Below, piece after piece: positions 53,361 through 61,850 of a DNA stretch of 64,000 nucleotides (position 1 is the first letter of the stretch; every line of letters starts with the position of its first letter). Location: contig AP018172.1 of NCBI GenBank assembly GCA_002368175.1, positions 6,637,001 through 6,701,000 of the forward strand, read 5' to 3'. A program made the position numbers and the translations under genes. Below the pieces are notes generated by a model that had not been told where the DNA came from, did not search any database, and worked only from the letters and a program-made list of their open reading frames with translations. The DNA is from Calothrix sp. NIES-2098 (GTDB taxonomy: Bacteria; Cyanobacteriota; Cyanobacteriia; Cyanobacteriales; Nostocaceae).

Positions 53361-53714
53361 ATTATATTATTCCTCAAGCATTTAATCACTTTATATATTG
53401 CTAGGGTTGGTTTTATTATATGAGTTTAGTTACGTTGTTAGCTCCCGACTTCTTGAAGAAGTTGGGAATCTTTGAAATGTTAAATGCGAATTACAATTAC
53501 CTCCGCTTTATTTACAAAATGGGCTTTAAATTCGTTTTTTTAAACAAAGTATTTCTTTAAATTTAGGAACACAATAAAATATCACACAGGTTATTTGCGG
53601 CTAATTAGTAGCCAAAATATTTTCTGTGTTGAGATTATCTAATGTTGAATTTTTGATCAAATCCTGTTTTTATTTCTTCATAGCCTAACTAAATAGATAA
53701 ATTCACGATCTCGC
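53361..53714. other. Spacer with a dispersed 23-bp palindrome
   Basis: AT-rich. Contains a near-perfect palindrome at 53444-53466 (CCCGACTTC, TTGAA core, GAAGTTGGG). A half copy (TCCCGACTTCTTTA) occurs at about 2295, so it is likely a dispersed element. No gene. Confidence 0.55.
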
Positions 53715-54383
53715 TTATCTTTTCTTGGATGGTGAAGAATTGCGTTGCTGGGGCAAATCTGCTCGTAGTTCTTGTCTACCATTGGTGATAATTCGCAACA
53801 TATCTTTCAGATCCTGCTCAATACCTTCTAGAACACTATCAGCATATCGATCGGCTCCGCTTTCGATTTCTTGAGCTTGTGCGATCGCAGTTTGTCGCAT
53901 TTCTTCTAACTCTTGCATACAAGCACGGCGCTTTTGCTCAATTTCTGCCAGAGTTTCTTGCATCATGGCATCGCATTCTTGTTTTACTTGCCGTCTTAGC
54001 TGTTCAGCTTCACGCTCTGCCTGGTTAATAATATCGCTTTCAGCTAAGATTTGGGCACGTTTAGCTTGAGCCGCTTCAACAACTTGCTGGCCATACTCTT
54101 CAGCTTCCAGCAGAATTTCCTCTTTTTGATCGAGGATCGCTGCTGCTTCTTGAAAAACAGATGGTAAAGAAACTCTGATAAAATCGAGCTGTTCTAGTAG
54201 CTTTTCATCATCTACTAGCGTGCGTCCAGTCAGCGGAATTCTCAGCCCTGAAAGAATAATTTCCTCTAGGCGATTGAGTTCCTCCTGAATATCTACGCTT
54301 CCCGATCCTTCGGGATCGTCTTGCGGGGGGTAACTGTTTCCGTTGTGATTGGGTTCAACATTGGAGAGTTGTGGTTGTAGCAT
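53715..54383 (-). CDS. DivIVA/Cdv3-like coiled-coil protein
   Basis: 222 residues. After a variable 35-residue start, DIQEELNRLEEIILSGLRIP opens a DivIVA-like region. A long charged coiled coil follows (KEEILLEAEEYGQQVVEAAQ, RREVKQECDAMM-like repeats, CMQELEEMRQTAIAQAQEIE). In cyanobacteria such proteins (Cdv3) act in cell division, and the gene often sits next to coaD. The name is by resemblance. Its first 91 bases overlap the end of coaD in another frame. Confidence 0.75.
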   Translation of the reverse strand: MLQPQLSNVEPNHNGNSYPPQDDPEGSGSVDIQEELNRLEEIILSGLRIPLTGRTLVDDEKLLEQLDFIRVSLPSVFQEAAAILDQKEEILLEAEEYGQQVVEAAQAKRAQILAESDIINQAEREAEQLRRQVKQECDAMMQETLAEIEQKRRACMQELEEMRQTAIAQAQEIESGADRYADSVLEGIEQDLKDMLRIITNGRQELRADLPQQRNSSPSKKR

Positions 54384-54844
54384 TGGTATATTTCTAGAGC
54401 AACATGCGGGGGAACGAGATGATCGACAGAGCCACCAAACCTTGCAATCTCTTTTACCACACTACTACTTAAAAAACTATACTCATTGGAGGTGGCTAGA
54501 AAAACAGTCTCTATGTGAGTGGAAAGAGTTTTATTAGTATGAGCCATTTGCAGCTCGATTTCAAAGTCTGAAACTGCTCGCAAACCCCGCAATAACACTT
54601 GTGCTTGACGCATTTGGGCGTAGTTGACCGTCAGACCATCAAAGCTATCTGCTTCGACATTGGGCAGATGTCGTGTTGATACACGAATTTGCTCTAGCCG
54701 TTGCTCTACGCTAAACAGTGGGGTTTTGTTAGGGTTTCGCAGTACAGCTACAATCACCTGCTCAAACAGCCGACTAGCGCGCTGAATGATATCTAAATGT
54801 CCCAAAGTAATGGGGTCAAAGCTACCAGGGTAAATAGCAATCAC
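54293..54844 (-). CDS. coaD: Phosphopantetheine adenylyltransferase
   Basis: CoaD makes dephospho-CoA from 4'-phosphopantetheine and ATP. It has the nucleotidyltransferase motif YPGSFDPITLGHLDIIQRAS (T/HxGH), LRGLRAVSDFEIELQMAHTN and the C-terminal STS-like motif EYSFLSSSVVKEIARFGG. The enzyme usually ends near residue 160. Here it runs to 183, and the extra tail (TTETVTPRKTIPKDREA) is encoded by the region that overlaps the next gene. Confidence 0.96.
   Translation of the reverse strand: MIAIYPGSFDPITLGHLDIIQRASRLFEQVIVAVLRNPNKTPLFSVEQRLEQIRVSTRHLPNVEADSFDGLTVNYAQMRQAQVLLRGLRAVSDFEIELQMAHTNKTLSTHIETVFLATSNEYSFLSSSVVKEIARFGGSVDHLVPPHVALEIYQCYNHNSPMLNPITTETVTPRKTIPKDREA
54303..54318. repeat. 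TTCG-loop hairpin inside the coaD/divIVA-like overlap
   Basis: CGATCC TTCG GGATCG is a perfect stem with an extra-stable tetraloop, flanked by a GGGGGG run. It resembles units of the palindromic repeat block near 22.3 kb and is translated in two frames. Confidence 0.7.
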
Positions 54845-55155
54845 AATCTTCGATACATCAAAGTTATGTAGGTGATTATATCTAAAGCTGCTGATAAAGC
54901 CATCGAATCTTAGGGAAATACTCTTTTTGTTAGAGAAATTAACGATACTAAGTAATCGGTATCAACTCCGTATATTCTTAGTCAGGAGTTGAGTCCTAGC
55001 TTTTCAGCACTCAAGTCCTGACTACAAGTTTGACAAGTTTTTACCTCAGCAAAACCTGCTCTAATTGTTTATATACTCCTAGCTCCTTGCTTCTTGTCCT
55101 ATGATGGGAAGCTGCTAACGCTGATTAATAAATTTAGTTATCTAGGTAATTTTGC
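54845..55155. other. Divergent spacer between coaD and lgt
   Basis: 311 bases holding the promoters of coaD and lgt. AGTCAGGAGTTGAGTCC (near 54980) and CTCAAGTCCTGACTACAAG (near 55010) form an imperfect inverted repeat around AGTCAGGA/TCCTGACT. Nothing else is seen. Confidence 0.45.
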
Positions 55156-56061
55156 ATGGCACTGGATCTTTCCACTTTGCCTTTGGCATTTCAATTTACT
55201 TCTCCAGGGCCGATTCTCTGGAGAATAGGGCCAATAACTATTCGCTGGTATGGCTTATTAATCGCCACCGCAGTGTTAATTGGTGTCAGCCTTTCCCAGT
55301 ATTTGGCAAAGCGTCGTAACGTTAACCCGGATTTACTCAGCGATTTGTCAATTTGGCTGGTGGTTGGGGCAATTCCGGCAGCAAGGCTATATTACGTTTT
55401 GTTTCAATGGCCAGAATATGCCCAGCACCCAGACCGAATAATCGCTATTTGGCAAGGAGGAATTGCAATTCACGGCGCAATTCTAGGTGGGCTGGTGGCG
55501 GCTTTAATATTTGCCAAACTCAAGCAAGTTTCGTTTTGGCAACTAGCAGATTTAGTAGCGCCTTCGCTGATTTTAGGGCAGGCGATCGGGCGTTGGGGAA
55601 ATTTCTTCAACTCAGAAGCTTTTGGCGACCCGACCAATTTACCTTGGAGGCTATATATTCCACCGGATCGTCGTCCTCCAGAGTTAGCTAATTTTGAGTA
55701 CTTTCATCCTACTTTTCTCTACGAATCTTTATGGGATTTAATGGTGTTTGCCTTGCTAATAACGTTATTTGTTCGGAGTTTGCAAGGAAAACCACGCTTA
55801 AAGATCGGGACGCTGTTTCTAACTTACTTAGTAGCCTACAGCCTAGGACGTTTTTGGATTGAAGGTTTTCGTACTGATAGCCTCATGTTAGGGCCGCTGA
55901 GAATGGCTCAAGTCGTGAGTTTAATCGGAATTCTATTAGGATTAGCTGGGTTAGCTTGGCTTTACTTGGCTAAACGTCCTTTGCCAGATGTCGTTTCCAG
56001 CCCTAGAAGTAATGGAGCGATAGAGGGAATAAGAGAAACAGGCAAGACAGGGAAAAAATAA
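55156..56061 (+). CDS. lgt: Prolipoprotein diacylglyceryl transferase
   Basis: Adds diacylglycerol to the lipobox Cys of prolipoproteins. The 301-residue polytopic membrane protein has the Lgt signature GRWGNFFNSEAFGDPTNLPW, the catalytic-region His in IHGAILGGLVAALIF, and RFWIEGFRTDSL near the end. About seven hydrophobic segments. The C-terminal 25 residues are a charged tail. Confidence 0.96.
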   Translation: MALDLSTLPLAFQFTSPGPILWRIGPITIRWYGLLIATAVLIGVSLSQYLAKRRNVNPDLLSDLSIWLVVGAIPAARLYYVLFQWPEYAQHPDRIIAIWQGGIAIHGAILGGLVAALIFAKLKQVSFWQLADLVAPSLILGQAIGRWGNFFNSEAFGDPTNLPWRLYIPPDRRPPELANFEYFHPTFLYESLWDLMVFALLITLFVRSLQGKPRLKIGTLFLTYLVAYSLGRFWIEGFRTDSLMLGPLRMAQVVSLIGILLGLAGLAWLYLAKRPLPDVVSSPRSNGAIEGIRETGKTGKK

Positions 56062-56171
56062 TCAACGATATTTGATTATTGTATGGGCGGGTTTAACTCA
56101 CATATCTCATAACTTATTGAATATTTCACAAAACCTGCCCCTACTGAGCTATTGACCAAAGATCCCCAGAA

Positions 56172-56300
56172 ATAAAAAATGCCCCAGAGGGTTCTCCAGG
56201 GCTTAACCAGGGTGCATCTACCATTACTCTCTACTAGGGAAATAGAGTCCATCCGGAAAGACACTGAAAATTTATCAAAAATTTTTTTTGAAGATTTGCT
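56172..56300 (-). ncRNA. Candidate small RNA ending at an intrinsic terminator
   Basis: On the minus strand a GC-rich hairpin GCCCTGGAGAACCCTCTGGGGC (plus-strand 56181-56202) is followed by ATTTTTTATTT, a strong intrinsic terminator. Upstream a second stem (ACTCTATTT...AGAGAGT) carries an exposed CCCTAGTAG. No open frame ends here, and lgt is on the other strand. A TATAAT at about 56309-56314 could be its -10 box, giving an RNA of about 130 nt. The size and style recall cyanobacterial regulators such as PsrR1, but I cannot confirm identity. Confidence 0.5.
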
Positions 56301-56313
56301 TTAGACGAATTAT

Positions 56314-57123
56314 ATGAGTAGAGTTACTGATAAAATATGTTCCCCAAAAAACCTAGAGCAACTAGAACCAAAGGTTTACATTGTCGGGGCAGGCCCTGGA
56401 GATCCCGATTTATTAACGGTCAAAGCGCAAAAACTACTGGCTGTAGCCGAGGTAATTTTATTTGCTGATTCTTTAATACCCGAAGAAATTTTAAATATTT
56501 GTCGTCCAGATGCAGAAATTATTCGGACTGCAAATAAAACTTTAGAAGAGATTGTACCCCTGATAACAGAACGGGTGCGATCGCATAAATCTGTAGTGCG
56601 TCTTCATTCCGGCGATCCCAGCCTCTACAGCGCTATCCACGAACAAATGCAACTGCTAAAAGAAGCTGAGATTCCCTTTGAAATCATTCCTGGGATCAGT
56701 GCTTTTCAAGCCGCAGCCGCCACGCTCCAAGTCGAACTAACTGTCCCTAATTTAGTGCAAACTATCATTTTGACACGCATTAGCGGATGTACAGGAGTTC
56801 CTGCTAGAGAAGAATTAGCAACTTTGGCATCACATCAGGCTAGTCTTTGCTTATATCTGAGTGCGCGTCATGTTGCAGAAGCCCAAGCGAAGTTACTAGA
56901 ACATTATCCAGCCGAAACCCCAGTGGCGATTTGCTTTCGTGTCGGCTGGGCTGATGAAAAAATTCGGGTGGTTCCCCTAAAGGAGATGGCAGATTGTACC
57001 CAGAAAGAACAGCTGATACGCACCACACTTTACATTATCAGCCCGGCACTTTCACCAGCAGCAGGGCGATCGCGCCTATACCATCCCGAACATCATCATT
57101 TATTTCGCTCATCTCATCATTAG
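56314..57123 (+). CDS. cobM: Precorrin-4 C(11)-methyltransferase
   Basis: An AdoMet-dependent step of cobalamin ring synthesis. The 269-residue tetrapyrrole methylase has VYIVGAGPGDPDLLTVKAQK, RLHSGDPSLYSAIHEQMQLL and IIPGISAFQAAAATLQVELT, in the usual order. The first 15 residues are variable and the end is His-rich. Its stop overlaps the csaB stop by 4 bases (convergent). Confidence 0.95.
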   Translation: MSRVTDKICSPKNLEQLEPKVYIVGAGPGDPDLLTVKAQKLLAVAEVILFADSLIPEEILNICRPDAEIIRTANKTLEEIVPLITERVRSHKSVVRLHSGDPSLYSAIHEQMQLLKEAEIPFEIIPGISAFQAAAATLQVELTVPNLVQTIILTRISGCTGVPAREELATLASHQASLCLYLSARHVAEAQAKLLEHYPAETPVAICFRVGWADEKIRVVPLKEMADCTQKEQLIRTTLYIISPALSPAAGRSRLYHPEHHHLFRSSHH

Positions 57124-58172
57124 TAGACTGTTAAAGCTTCACTCAATAATTCACGGTGCATTAAGGCGCGATCTACCAAAGACTGAATTTGCTCCGGCGA
57201 CAGTGGATCGCCATTAGCATAATGCTCCATCCAAGTTGTACTAATTAAATTGGGATCTTCAGGTATGGCTGTCAAATCCCACCCTGGCATAGACAAGTCT
57301 TCCATCAGACGATTTACCTTAGGGTCGTAACTGAGAGCAAAACAGCGACATCCTTCAGCTGCTGCCATAATTAAACTGTGCAGGCGCATACCAATGACCA
57401 TCTCCACACCGCGATACACACCTTTTAAAAGTTGCGGATCTTCCAGACACATAATCTGGCTTACATCTTTGAGTTGAGGTTGAATTGCCTCAGCAATACC
57501 TAAATCTTCACTTTTTTGAAATGGCAGTAGTAGAATAAACGTTTGCGTCGCCTTTTGGAAATCAGCCAAAGCGCGAGTTAAATTTGCCAAGCACGTTTCT
57601 GTAAGTTGAGGATGCGATCGCAAAGTCACAGCCACTCTGGGAGCAGGTAAATCCCAAAGTCCGGGTACTGGCTTCGATTCCAAAGCCCAAACGGGATCGG
57701 GTGCAAGAATACAAGGAATTTGCCAATCAGCTAATAAATTAGCACTAGCGCGATCGCGTACGCTGACCTTGGTACAACCAGCAAAAGTTTGTCTTGCTAA
57801 CCAACGAGTTTGCGGACGCTTTAAAGGGCCAATTCCTTGGGCCCAAGCAACAGTTTTTAAACCCATTTTCTGTGCCAAAGTCATCAATCCCCCATAATAA
57901 AATGGGTTCATCATACTGGTAACATCTTGGATTAAACTGCCACCGCCCCAAATCAAAGCATCACAAGAGCGCAAAGCTTGCAGTACAGATAAAAAAGCCA
58001 TGCGATCGTGAGATTCTACATTATAGCGATCGCGGGTTTCCTCAGGATTACCAGAAAGCACTACAGGCGTGACATGAGGCGGTAGCATTTGCAAAAGCGT
58101 TGCCAATAAAGCTTCGTCACCACCATTACCTTTTCCGTAATATCCAGATAATAACGCCCGCATCGGTTTCAT
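57120..58172 (-). CDS. csaB: CsaB-type polysaccharide pyruvyl transferase
   Basis: Adds pyruvate from PEP to cell-wall polysaccharide, in other bacteria to anchor S-layer proteins. The 350-residue product has LLSGYYGKGNGGDEALLATL at the N-terminus, GGGSLIQDVTSMMNPFYYGG and GMRLHSLIMAAAEGCRCFAL, all conserved in CsaB. It sits tail to tail with cobM. Confidence 0.93.
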   Translation of the reverse strand: MKPMRALLSGYYGKGNGGDEALLATLLQMLPPHVTPVVLSGNPEETRDRYNVESHDRMAFLSVLQALRSCDALIWGGGSLIQDVTSMMNPFYYGGLMTLAQKMGLKTVAWAQGIGPLKRPQTRWLARQTFAGCTKVSVRDRASANLLADWQIPCILAPDPVWALESKPVPGLWDLPAPRVAVTLRSHPQLTETCLANLTRALADFQKATQTFILLLPFQKSEDLGIAEAIQPQLKDVSQIMCLEDPQLLKGVYRGVEMVIGMRLHSLIMAAAEGCRCFALSYDPKVNRLMEDLSMPGWDLTAIPEDPNLISTTWMEHYANGDPLSPEQIQSLVDRALMHRELLSEALTVY

Positions 58173-58352
58173 TTTTAAATTTAGATTTTAGCTAATCGAG
58201 TTGATTTGCACCTGATTATCTATCAGTTATACAGATGTTGGGTGAGATGGCTGGCATACTTGCCAAAAAATCGGATTTTTCTTGTGGGAAGATGGGGAGA
58301 GGAGAAGCAGGGGGAGAAATGAAAAATGTCCTTGACTGTTGCCTATTCACCC

Positions 58353-58387
58353 TTGACTTTTGACTTTTGACTTTTGACTCTTGACTT
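58353..58387. repeat. STRR array of TTGACTT heptamers
   Basis: Five contiguous units: TTGACTT three times, TTGACTC, TTGACTT. The array ends 5 bases before the start codon of the DUF2499 gene. Confidence 0.95.
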
Positions 58388-58392
58388 ATCTT

Positions 58393-58740
58393 ATGCACGC
58401 CCTTTCGATTCCCACCTGGATTATTCACGTTTCTAGCGTCATTGAGTGGATTGCCGCCATTTGGTTAATCTGGACTTATGGCGAACTTACTGGTAATCGG
58501 ACTTGGTGGGGATTATCCTTCGCCATGTTACCGGCTTTGGTCAGTGCTATGTGTGCTTGCACCTGGCACTATTTCGACAATCCAGAATCTTTGGAATGGC
58601 TGGTCACGCTTCAAGCTACCATGACCTTAGTTGGTAATTTTACCCTTTGGGCAGCTGCGGTATGGATTTGGCGTTCCAGCAAATCTGCCCACAAGGGAAT
58701 TAATTCTATTGCCGCCCAACCTATCAAATCAGAGCGATGA
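58393..58740 (+). CDS. DUF2499 membrane protein (Ycf49-like)
   Basis: 115 residues from ATG 58393: MHALSIPTWIIHVSSVIEWI. Three hydrophobic segments (about 5-30, 38-58, 72-95) with a conserved His/Trp region LVSAMCACTWHYFDNPESLE. This is the DUF2499 pattern found in cyanobacteria and plastids, with no known activity. It overlaps the next gene by ATGA, so the two are translationally coupled. Confidence 0.88.
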   Translation: MHALSIPTWIIHVSSVIEWIAAIWLIWTYGELTGNRTWWGLSFAMLPALVSAMCACTWHYFDNPESLEWLVTLQATMTLVGNFTLWAAAVWIWRSSKSAHKGINSIAAQPIKSER

Positions 58741-59051
58741 TATCTAAAGACGCCCTTTTTGCCCTTTCACTGTTTCCTTATTTGGGTTTCTTGTGGTTTA
58801 TCAGCCGCAGTAAGCAAATGCCACGTTTGGCTTTGTATGGATTTTACGGCACTTTAGTGTTTGTTGGTGTCACCATCCCAGCAGGAATTTATGCCAAAGT
58901 CCATTACGGTAAGGCTTTGGCAAATGTCGATTGGCTGCACGGTGGTGCAGAAGTTTTTTTGACCTTGGCTAACATCTTAGTTGTGCTGGGTTTTTGGCAA
59001 GCTGTAAGGCAATTAAAACTGAAAACTTCAACAGATAAAACCCACGTATAG
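58737..59051 (+). CDS. DUF3593 membrane protein
   Basis: 104 residues with three hydrophobic segments (FALSLFPYLGFLWFISRSKQ, LYGFYGTLVFVGVTIPAGIY, AEVFLTLANILVVLGFWQA). Matches DUF3593, the usual partner of DUF2499 in cyanobacteria and chloroplast-targeted plant proteins. Start ATG 58737 overlaps the stop of the previous gene. Function unknown; a thylakoid role is a guess. Confidence 0.88.
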   Translation: MISKDALFALSLFPYLGFLWFISRSKQMPRLALYGFYGTLVFVGVTIPAGIYAKVHYGKALANVDWLHGGAEVFLTLANILVVLGFWQAVRQLKLKTSTDKTHV

Positions 59052-59082
59052 CTAGCTTTGTGACTGCTTTGAGGATGAGGTA

Positions 59083-59856
59083 ATGGATGTAATTCCAGCA
59101 ATTGATTTACTAGAAGGCCGCTGTGTGAGACTTTATCAGGGAGACTACGATCGCTCGCAAGTTTTTAGCGAAAACCCTGCTGATGTTGCCAAACAGTGGG
59201 TTGAACAAGGTGCTACGAGGCTACACGTAGTCGATCTAGATGGTGCTAAAGCCGGTAAAGTAGTAAACTTGAGAGCAATTGAAGCGATCGCTCAAGCGGT
59301 ATCAGTACCGATTCAAGTTGGCGGGGGAATGCGCGATCGCGCTAGCGTACAACAAGTACTAAATATCGGCATACAGCGAGCAATTCTTGGAACCATTGCT
59401 GTAGAACAACCGCAGCTAGTACAGCAACTCTGCCAAGAATTCCCCGGACAGATTGTTATTGGTATTGATGCGAGAAACGGACTTGTAGCAACTCGCGGTT
59501 GGCTAGAAACTTCAGAAGTTTTAGCTACACAACTAGCTGTACAAATGCAAGAATTGGGTGCAGCCGCGATTATTTATACTGATATCCACCGCGATGGTAC
59601 TCTCTCTGGCCCTAATTTAGACGCTTTACGAGAACTTGCTGCCACAATTTCTATACCAGTAATTGCTTCTGGTGGGGTGAGTTCTGTCACCGATTTGTTG
59701 AGCTTGTTGGCATTAGAACCACAAGGTGTAACTAGTGTAATTGTTGGTCGTGCCTTATATACAGGCGATATTGACCTCAAAGAAGCACTGCGTGCGATCG
59801 GGCCAGGACGTATTCAAGATATTCCGCCCAATCTAGATTTTTCTCCGTTTGCTTAA
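59083..59856 (+). CDS. hisA: ProFAR isomerase HisA
   Basis: Catalyses the Amadori rearrangement in histidine synthesis. The 257-residue TIM barrel has catalytic Asp in MDVIPAIDLLEGRCVRLYQG and a second in YTDIHRDGTLSGPNLDALRE, with phosphate-binding VGGGMRDRASVQ and SGGVSSVTDLL. GAGG precedes ATG 59083. Confidence 0.97.
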   Translation: MDVIPAIDLLEGRCVRLYQGDYDRSQVFSENPADVAKQWVEQGATRLHVVDLDGAKAGKVVNLRAIEAIAQAVSVPIQVGGGMRDRASVQQVLNIGIQRAILGTIAVEQPQLVQQLCQEFPGQIVIGIDARNGLVATRGWLETSEVLATQLAVQMQELGAAAIIYTDIHRDGTLSGPNLDALRELAATISIPVIASGGVSSVTDLLSLLALEPQGVTSVIVGRALYTGDIDLKEALRAIGPGRIQDIPPNLDFSPFA

Positions 59857-60094
59857 GATTACCTCCCTCGGTGACAAGATAACAAAGTTAATCTAGCTAC
59901 AAGGTGGAAACGTTCGCTATATGGGGATATGGGACATTTTCCCTCCCCATCCTTTTCCAGAAAATCGGGAACATCTACAAGTAGCAAGATATATTAGGCT
60001 ACACCTTAGCTCTTTGCCTAAATTTTCCGGATTAATAATTTATACTCTTGTAGTTCAAGTTGTAGAGAGTTAAACAATCCAAGATTGTATTTTT

Positions 60095-60220
60095 ATGGCT
60101 CGTCGAAAACCTCCCAACAATGGCAAGCCTCGCAAAACTGAACCTGGTGCTATCAGAATCGATAGCAAACCAAAAACTGACAATCAACAGCAGCCTAAAA
60201 AACTAGATGATACAAATTAG
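60095..60220 (+). CDS. Tiny basic protein, 41 aa
   Basis: Hand-translated: starts MARRKPPNNGKPRKTEPGAI and ends QQQPKKLDDTN. Highly charged, Pro/Lys-rich, likely disordered. An intrinsic terminator follows 84 bases later, which supports a real transcript. The motif K/RxPxNNGxP recurs in the small gene at 60469. No known family. Confidence 0.55.
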   Translation: MARRKPPNNGKPRKTEPGAIRIDSKPKTDNQQQPKKLDDTN

Positions 60221-60303
60221 GTGTTCGTCCGTCAATTTTTTTAAATTCTAATTTTTAAACTTTTTAATTTTATTATTTTAAAAATAATGGGTTTCCTCTA
60301 TTG

Positions 60304-60337
60304 TAGAGACGTAAAATCATATCGTCTCTATTTTTTT
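60304..60337 (+). terminator. Intrinsic terminator after the first tiny gene
   Basis: TAGAGACG (60304-60311) pairs with CGTCTCTA (60323-60330), followed by seven T. Confidence 0.92.
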
Positions 60338-60468
60338 GTAATTTTTTAGTAGTTTTAAATTTTGAATGAATTTAAATATAAAGACTTTGAATAGTTTTCG
60401 GAAATAGCCTTGCATATCATGTAGATTAAAACATACATAAATTTTTCGCACTCAAAAGGTTTGAGTTT

Positions 60469-60585
60469 ATGACCAATCAACAAAGTAATTCACAACAACC
60501 ATCCAAAAAACAAAATATAGACAATCAAGTAAAAAGCAGAAAGCAACCTCTAAACAATGGGATTCCACCAAAGAGAGATCCTTAA
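60469..60585 (+). CDS. Tiny basic protein, 38 aa
   Basis: Hand-translated: MTNQQSNSQQPSKKQNIDNQ at the start and RKQPLNNGIPPKRDP at the end. Hydrophilic, Gln/Lys/Pro-rich. It shares the NNGxPxK/R motif with the 41-residue protein just upstream, though at the other end of the chain. A weak AAAGG lies before the ATG. Function unknown. Confidence 0.45.
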   Translation: MTNQQSNSQQPSKKQNIDNQVKSRKQPLNNGIPPKRDP

Positions 60586-60714
60586 ATATTTAGAGATTAA
60601 AAATTAGGCTTGGTGAAATTATCAATTCGTTGCATTAAGTATGAGAAATTATTAAGTTCGTAGCCAGCAATTTAGTTCTGACTACGAAACATTTATTTTC
60701 AGAGTAAAAGTAGG

Positions 60715-61794
60715 TTATTTATTCTTCACCTGACTCTTTGCTTGTTCTAAAGCTATTTCTTTGATTGCTTGATAGGAATTCACATTAGCAGTTCCTTCAA
60801 TTGCTTTCACTGCTAAATCCTGAACTTGTTTGAGAGCAGATTCAAGTTGCTTAGAAAGGTTTTGAATGCGAGTATCTTGATTGCTAATAGTCTGTTCTAG
60901 AGATTGCAATCTTTGTTCATAAAAACGCTTCTGTCCTTCTACTTCTTTGCTGTATAAATCTGATTTAATTTTAGCTTGATAGTAGGCAATACCTTTACCT
61001 TCTTCTGCTGCTTTTTTGAGAGCAGCTTCTTTCTCTTTAGGAAATGCTTCTACCTTAGCTTTATATTCCTCAAATTGTTTTTCGCGTTCCGCGATCGCTT
61101 TCTCTCGTTCAGTCCAATTTTTTTCTGTTTCTTGCTGAAATTCTTCTAACTGCTTATTTAATTCTTTTTGCTGCTGCTCGTATTCATCTTTTGCTAATTT
61201 ACGTTGCAGTTCCAAGTTATATTTATACTCAGCCTCATCTCGTTGCCGAGTTTTTTTAAGATTTTCATCTCGTTCTTTGGTTAATCTGTTATTTTCATCT
61301 TGTTCCTTTATCCAAGTTTTTCGCTGCTCATCTATTTCTTGTAATAATAGTTCCTTTTGTTGGCTAAACTCTTCTTGATAGGTTTTGGAATTCTCTTCAT
61401 AGTTGCTAATTAGGGTATCTAAAACATCTTCAGATATTTCTAAATTATGGAGTTGTTTTAGCTGTTCTACTTCCTTCTCTACACTTTCTCCAATTTCTGC
61501 TAATTTAGAAGCTTGCGTAGTTAGCTGTTCCGATAATTCATTTGCTGCACTACCAAAACCCAACTGAATTTTAGCCAAGCTTTCAATTGTATAATTCATC
61601 TTTTGCTGAACAGTAGATTGCGGATTCATAGTAGGTTTTGGCTCTAGTTTGGGCTTTTCCTTGGCAACAGACTGGTTTTCTTTCAGTGCTTGATTGAGTT
61701 GTGATTTAACGGCTGCTGCTTCTTTTGCCAACTCTTCATAAGCTTGAAGTATTTCAGCTTTAGTACTCTTATCAGTTGGTTTTTTAGCTACCAC
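60715..61794 (-). CDS. Coiled-coil protein (LfiB-like by position)
   Basis: 359 residues, almost all charged coiled coil. Examples are ELSEQLTTQASKLAEIGESV, KDEYEQQQKELNKQLEEFQQ and RFYEQRLQSLEQTISNQDTR. It is a paralogue of the next gene upstream (same DSIxKGLADLQLEFGS-like and SKQLESALKQVQDLAVKAIE blocks). In Anabaena the pair Alr4504/Alr4505 (LfiA/LfiB), next to a PhoB/SphR regulator, forms cytoskeletal filaments, and the arrangement here matches. The assignment is by context. Confidence 0.75.
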   Translation of the reverse strand: MVAKKPTDKSTKAEILQAYEELAKEAAAVKSQLNQALKENQSVAKEKPKLEPKPTMNPQSTVQQKMNYTIESLAKIQLGFGSAANELSEQLTTQASKLAEIGESVEKEVEQLKQLHNLEISEDVLDTLISNYEENSKTYQEEFSQQKELLLQEIDEQRKTWIKEQDENNRLTKERDENLKKTRQRDEAEYKYNLELQRKLAKDEYEQQQKELNKQLEEFQQETEKNWTEREKAIAEREKQFEEYKAKVEAFPKEKEAALKKAAEEGKGIAYYQAKIKSDLYSKEVEGQKRFYEQRLQSLEQTISNQDTRIQNLSKQLESALKQVQDLAVKAIEGTANVNSYQAIKEIALEQAKSQVKNK

Positions 61795-61850
61795 AAGTAA
61801 CCTCCATAATTTTCCAAATCAATGTTTGTTTTCAAATACGTATTAATCAG

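Noticed and set aside
56076..56264. Minus-strand open frame of 62 codons
   Set aside because: It crosses the candidate terminator hairpin and T-run, so it is more likely part of a non-coding RNA than a gene.
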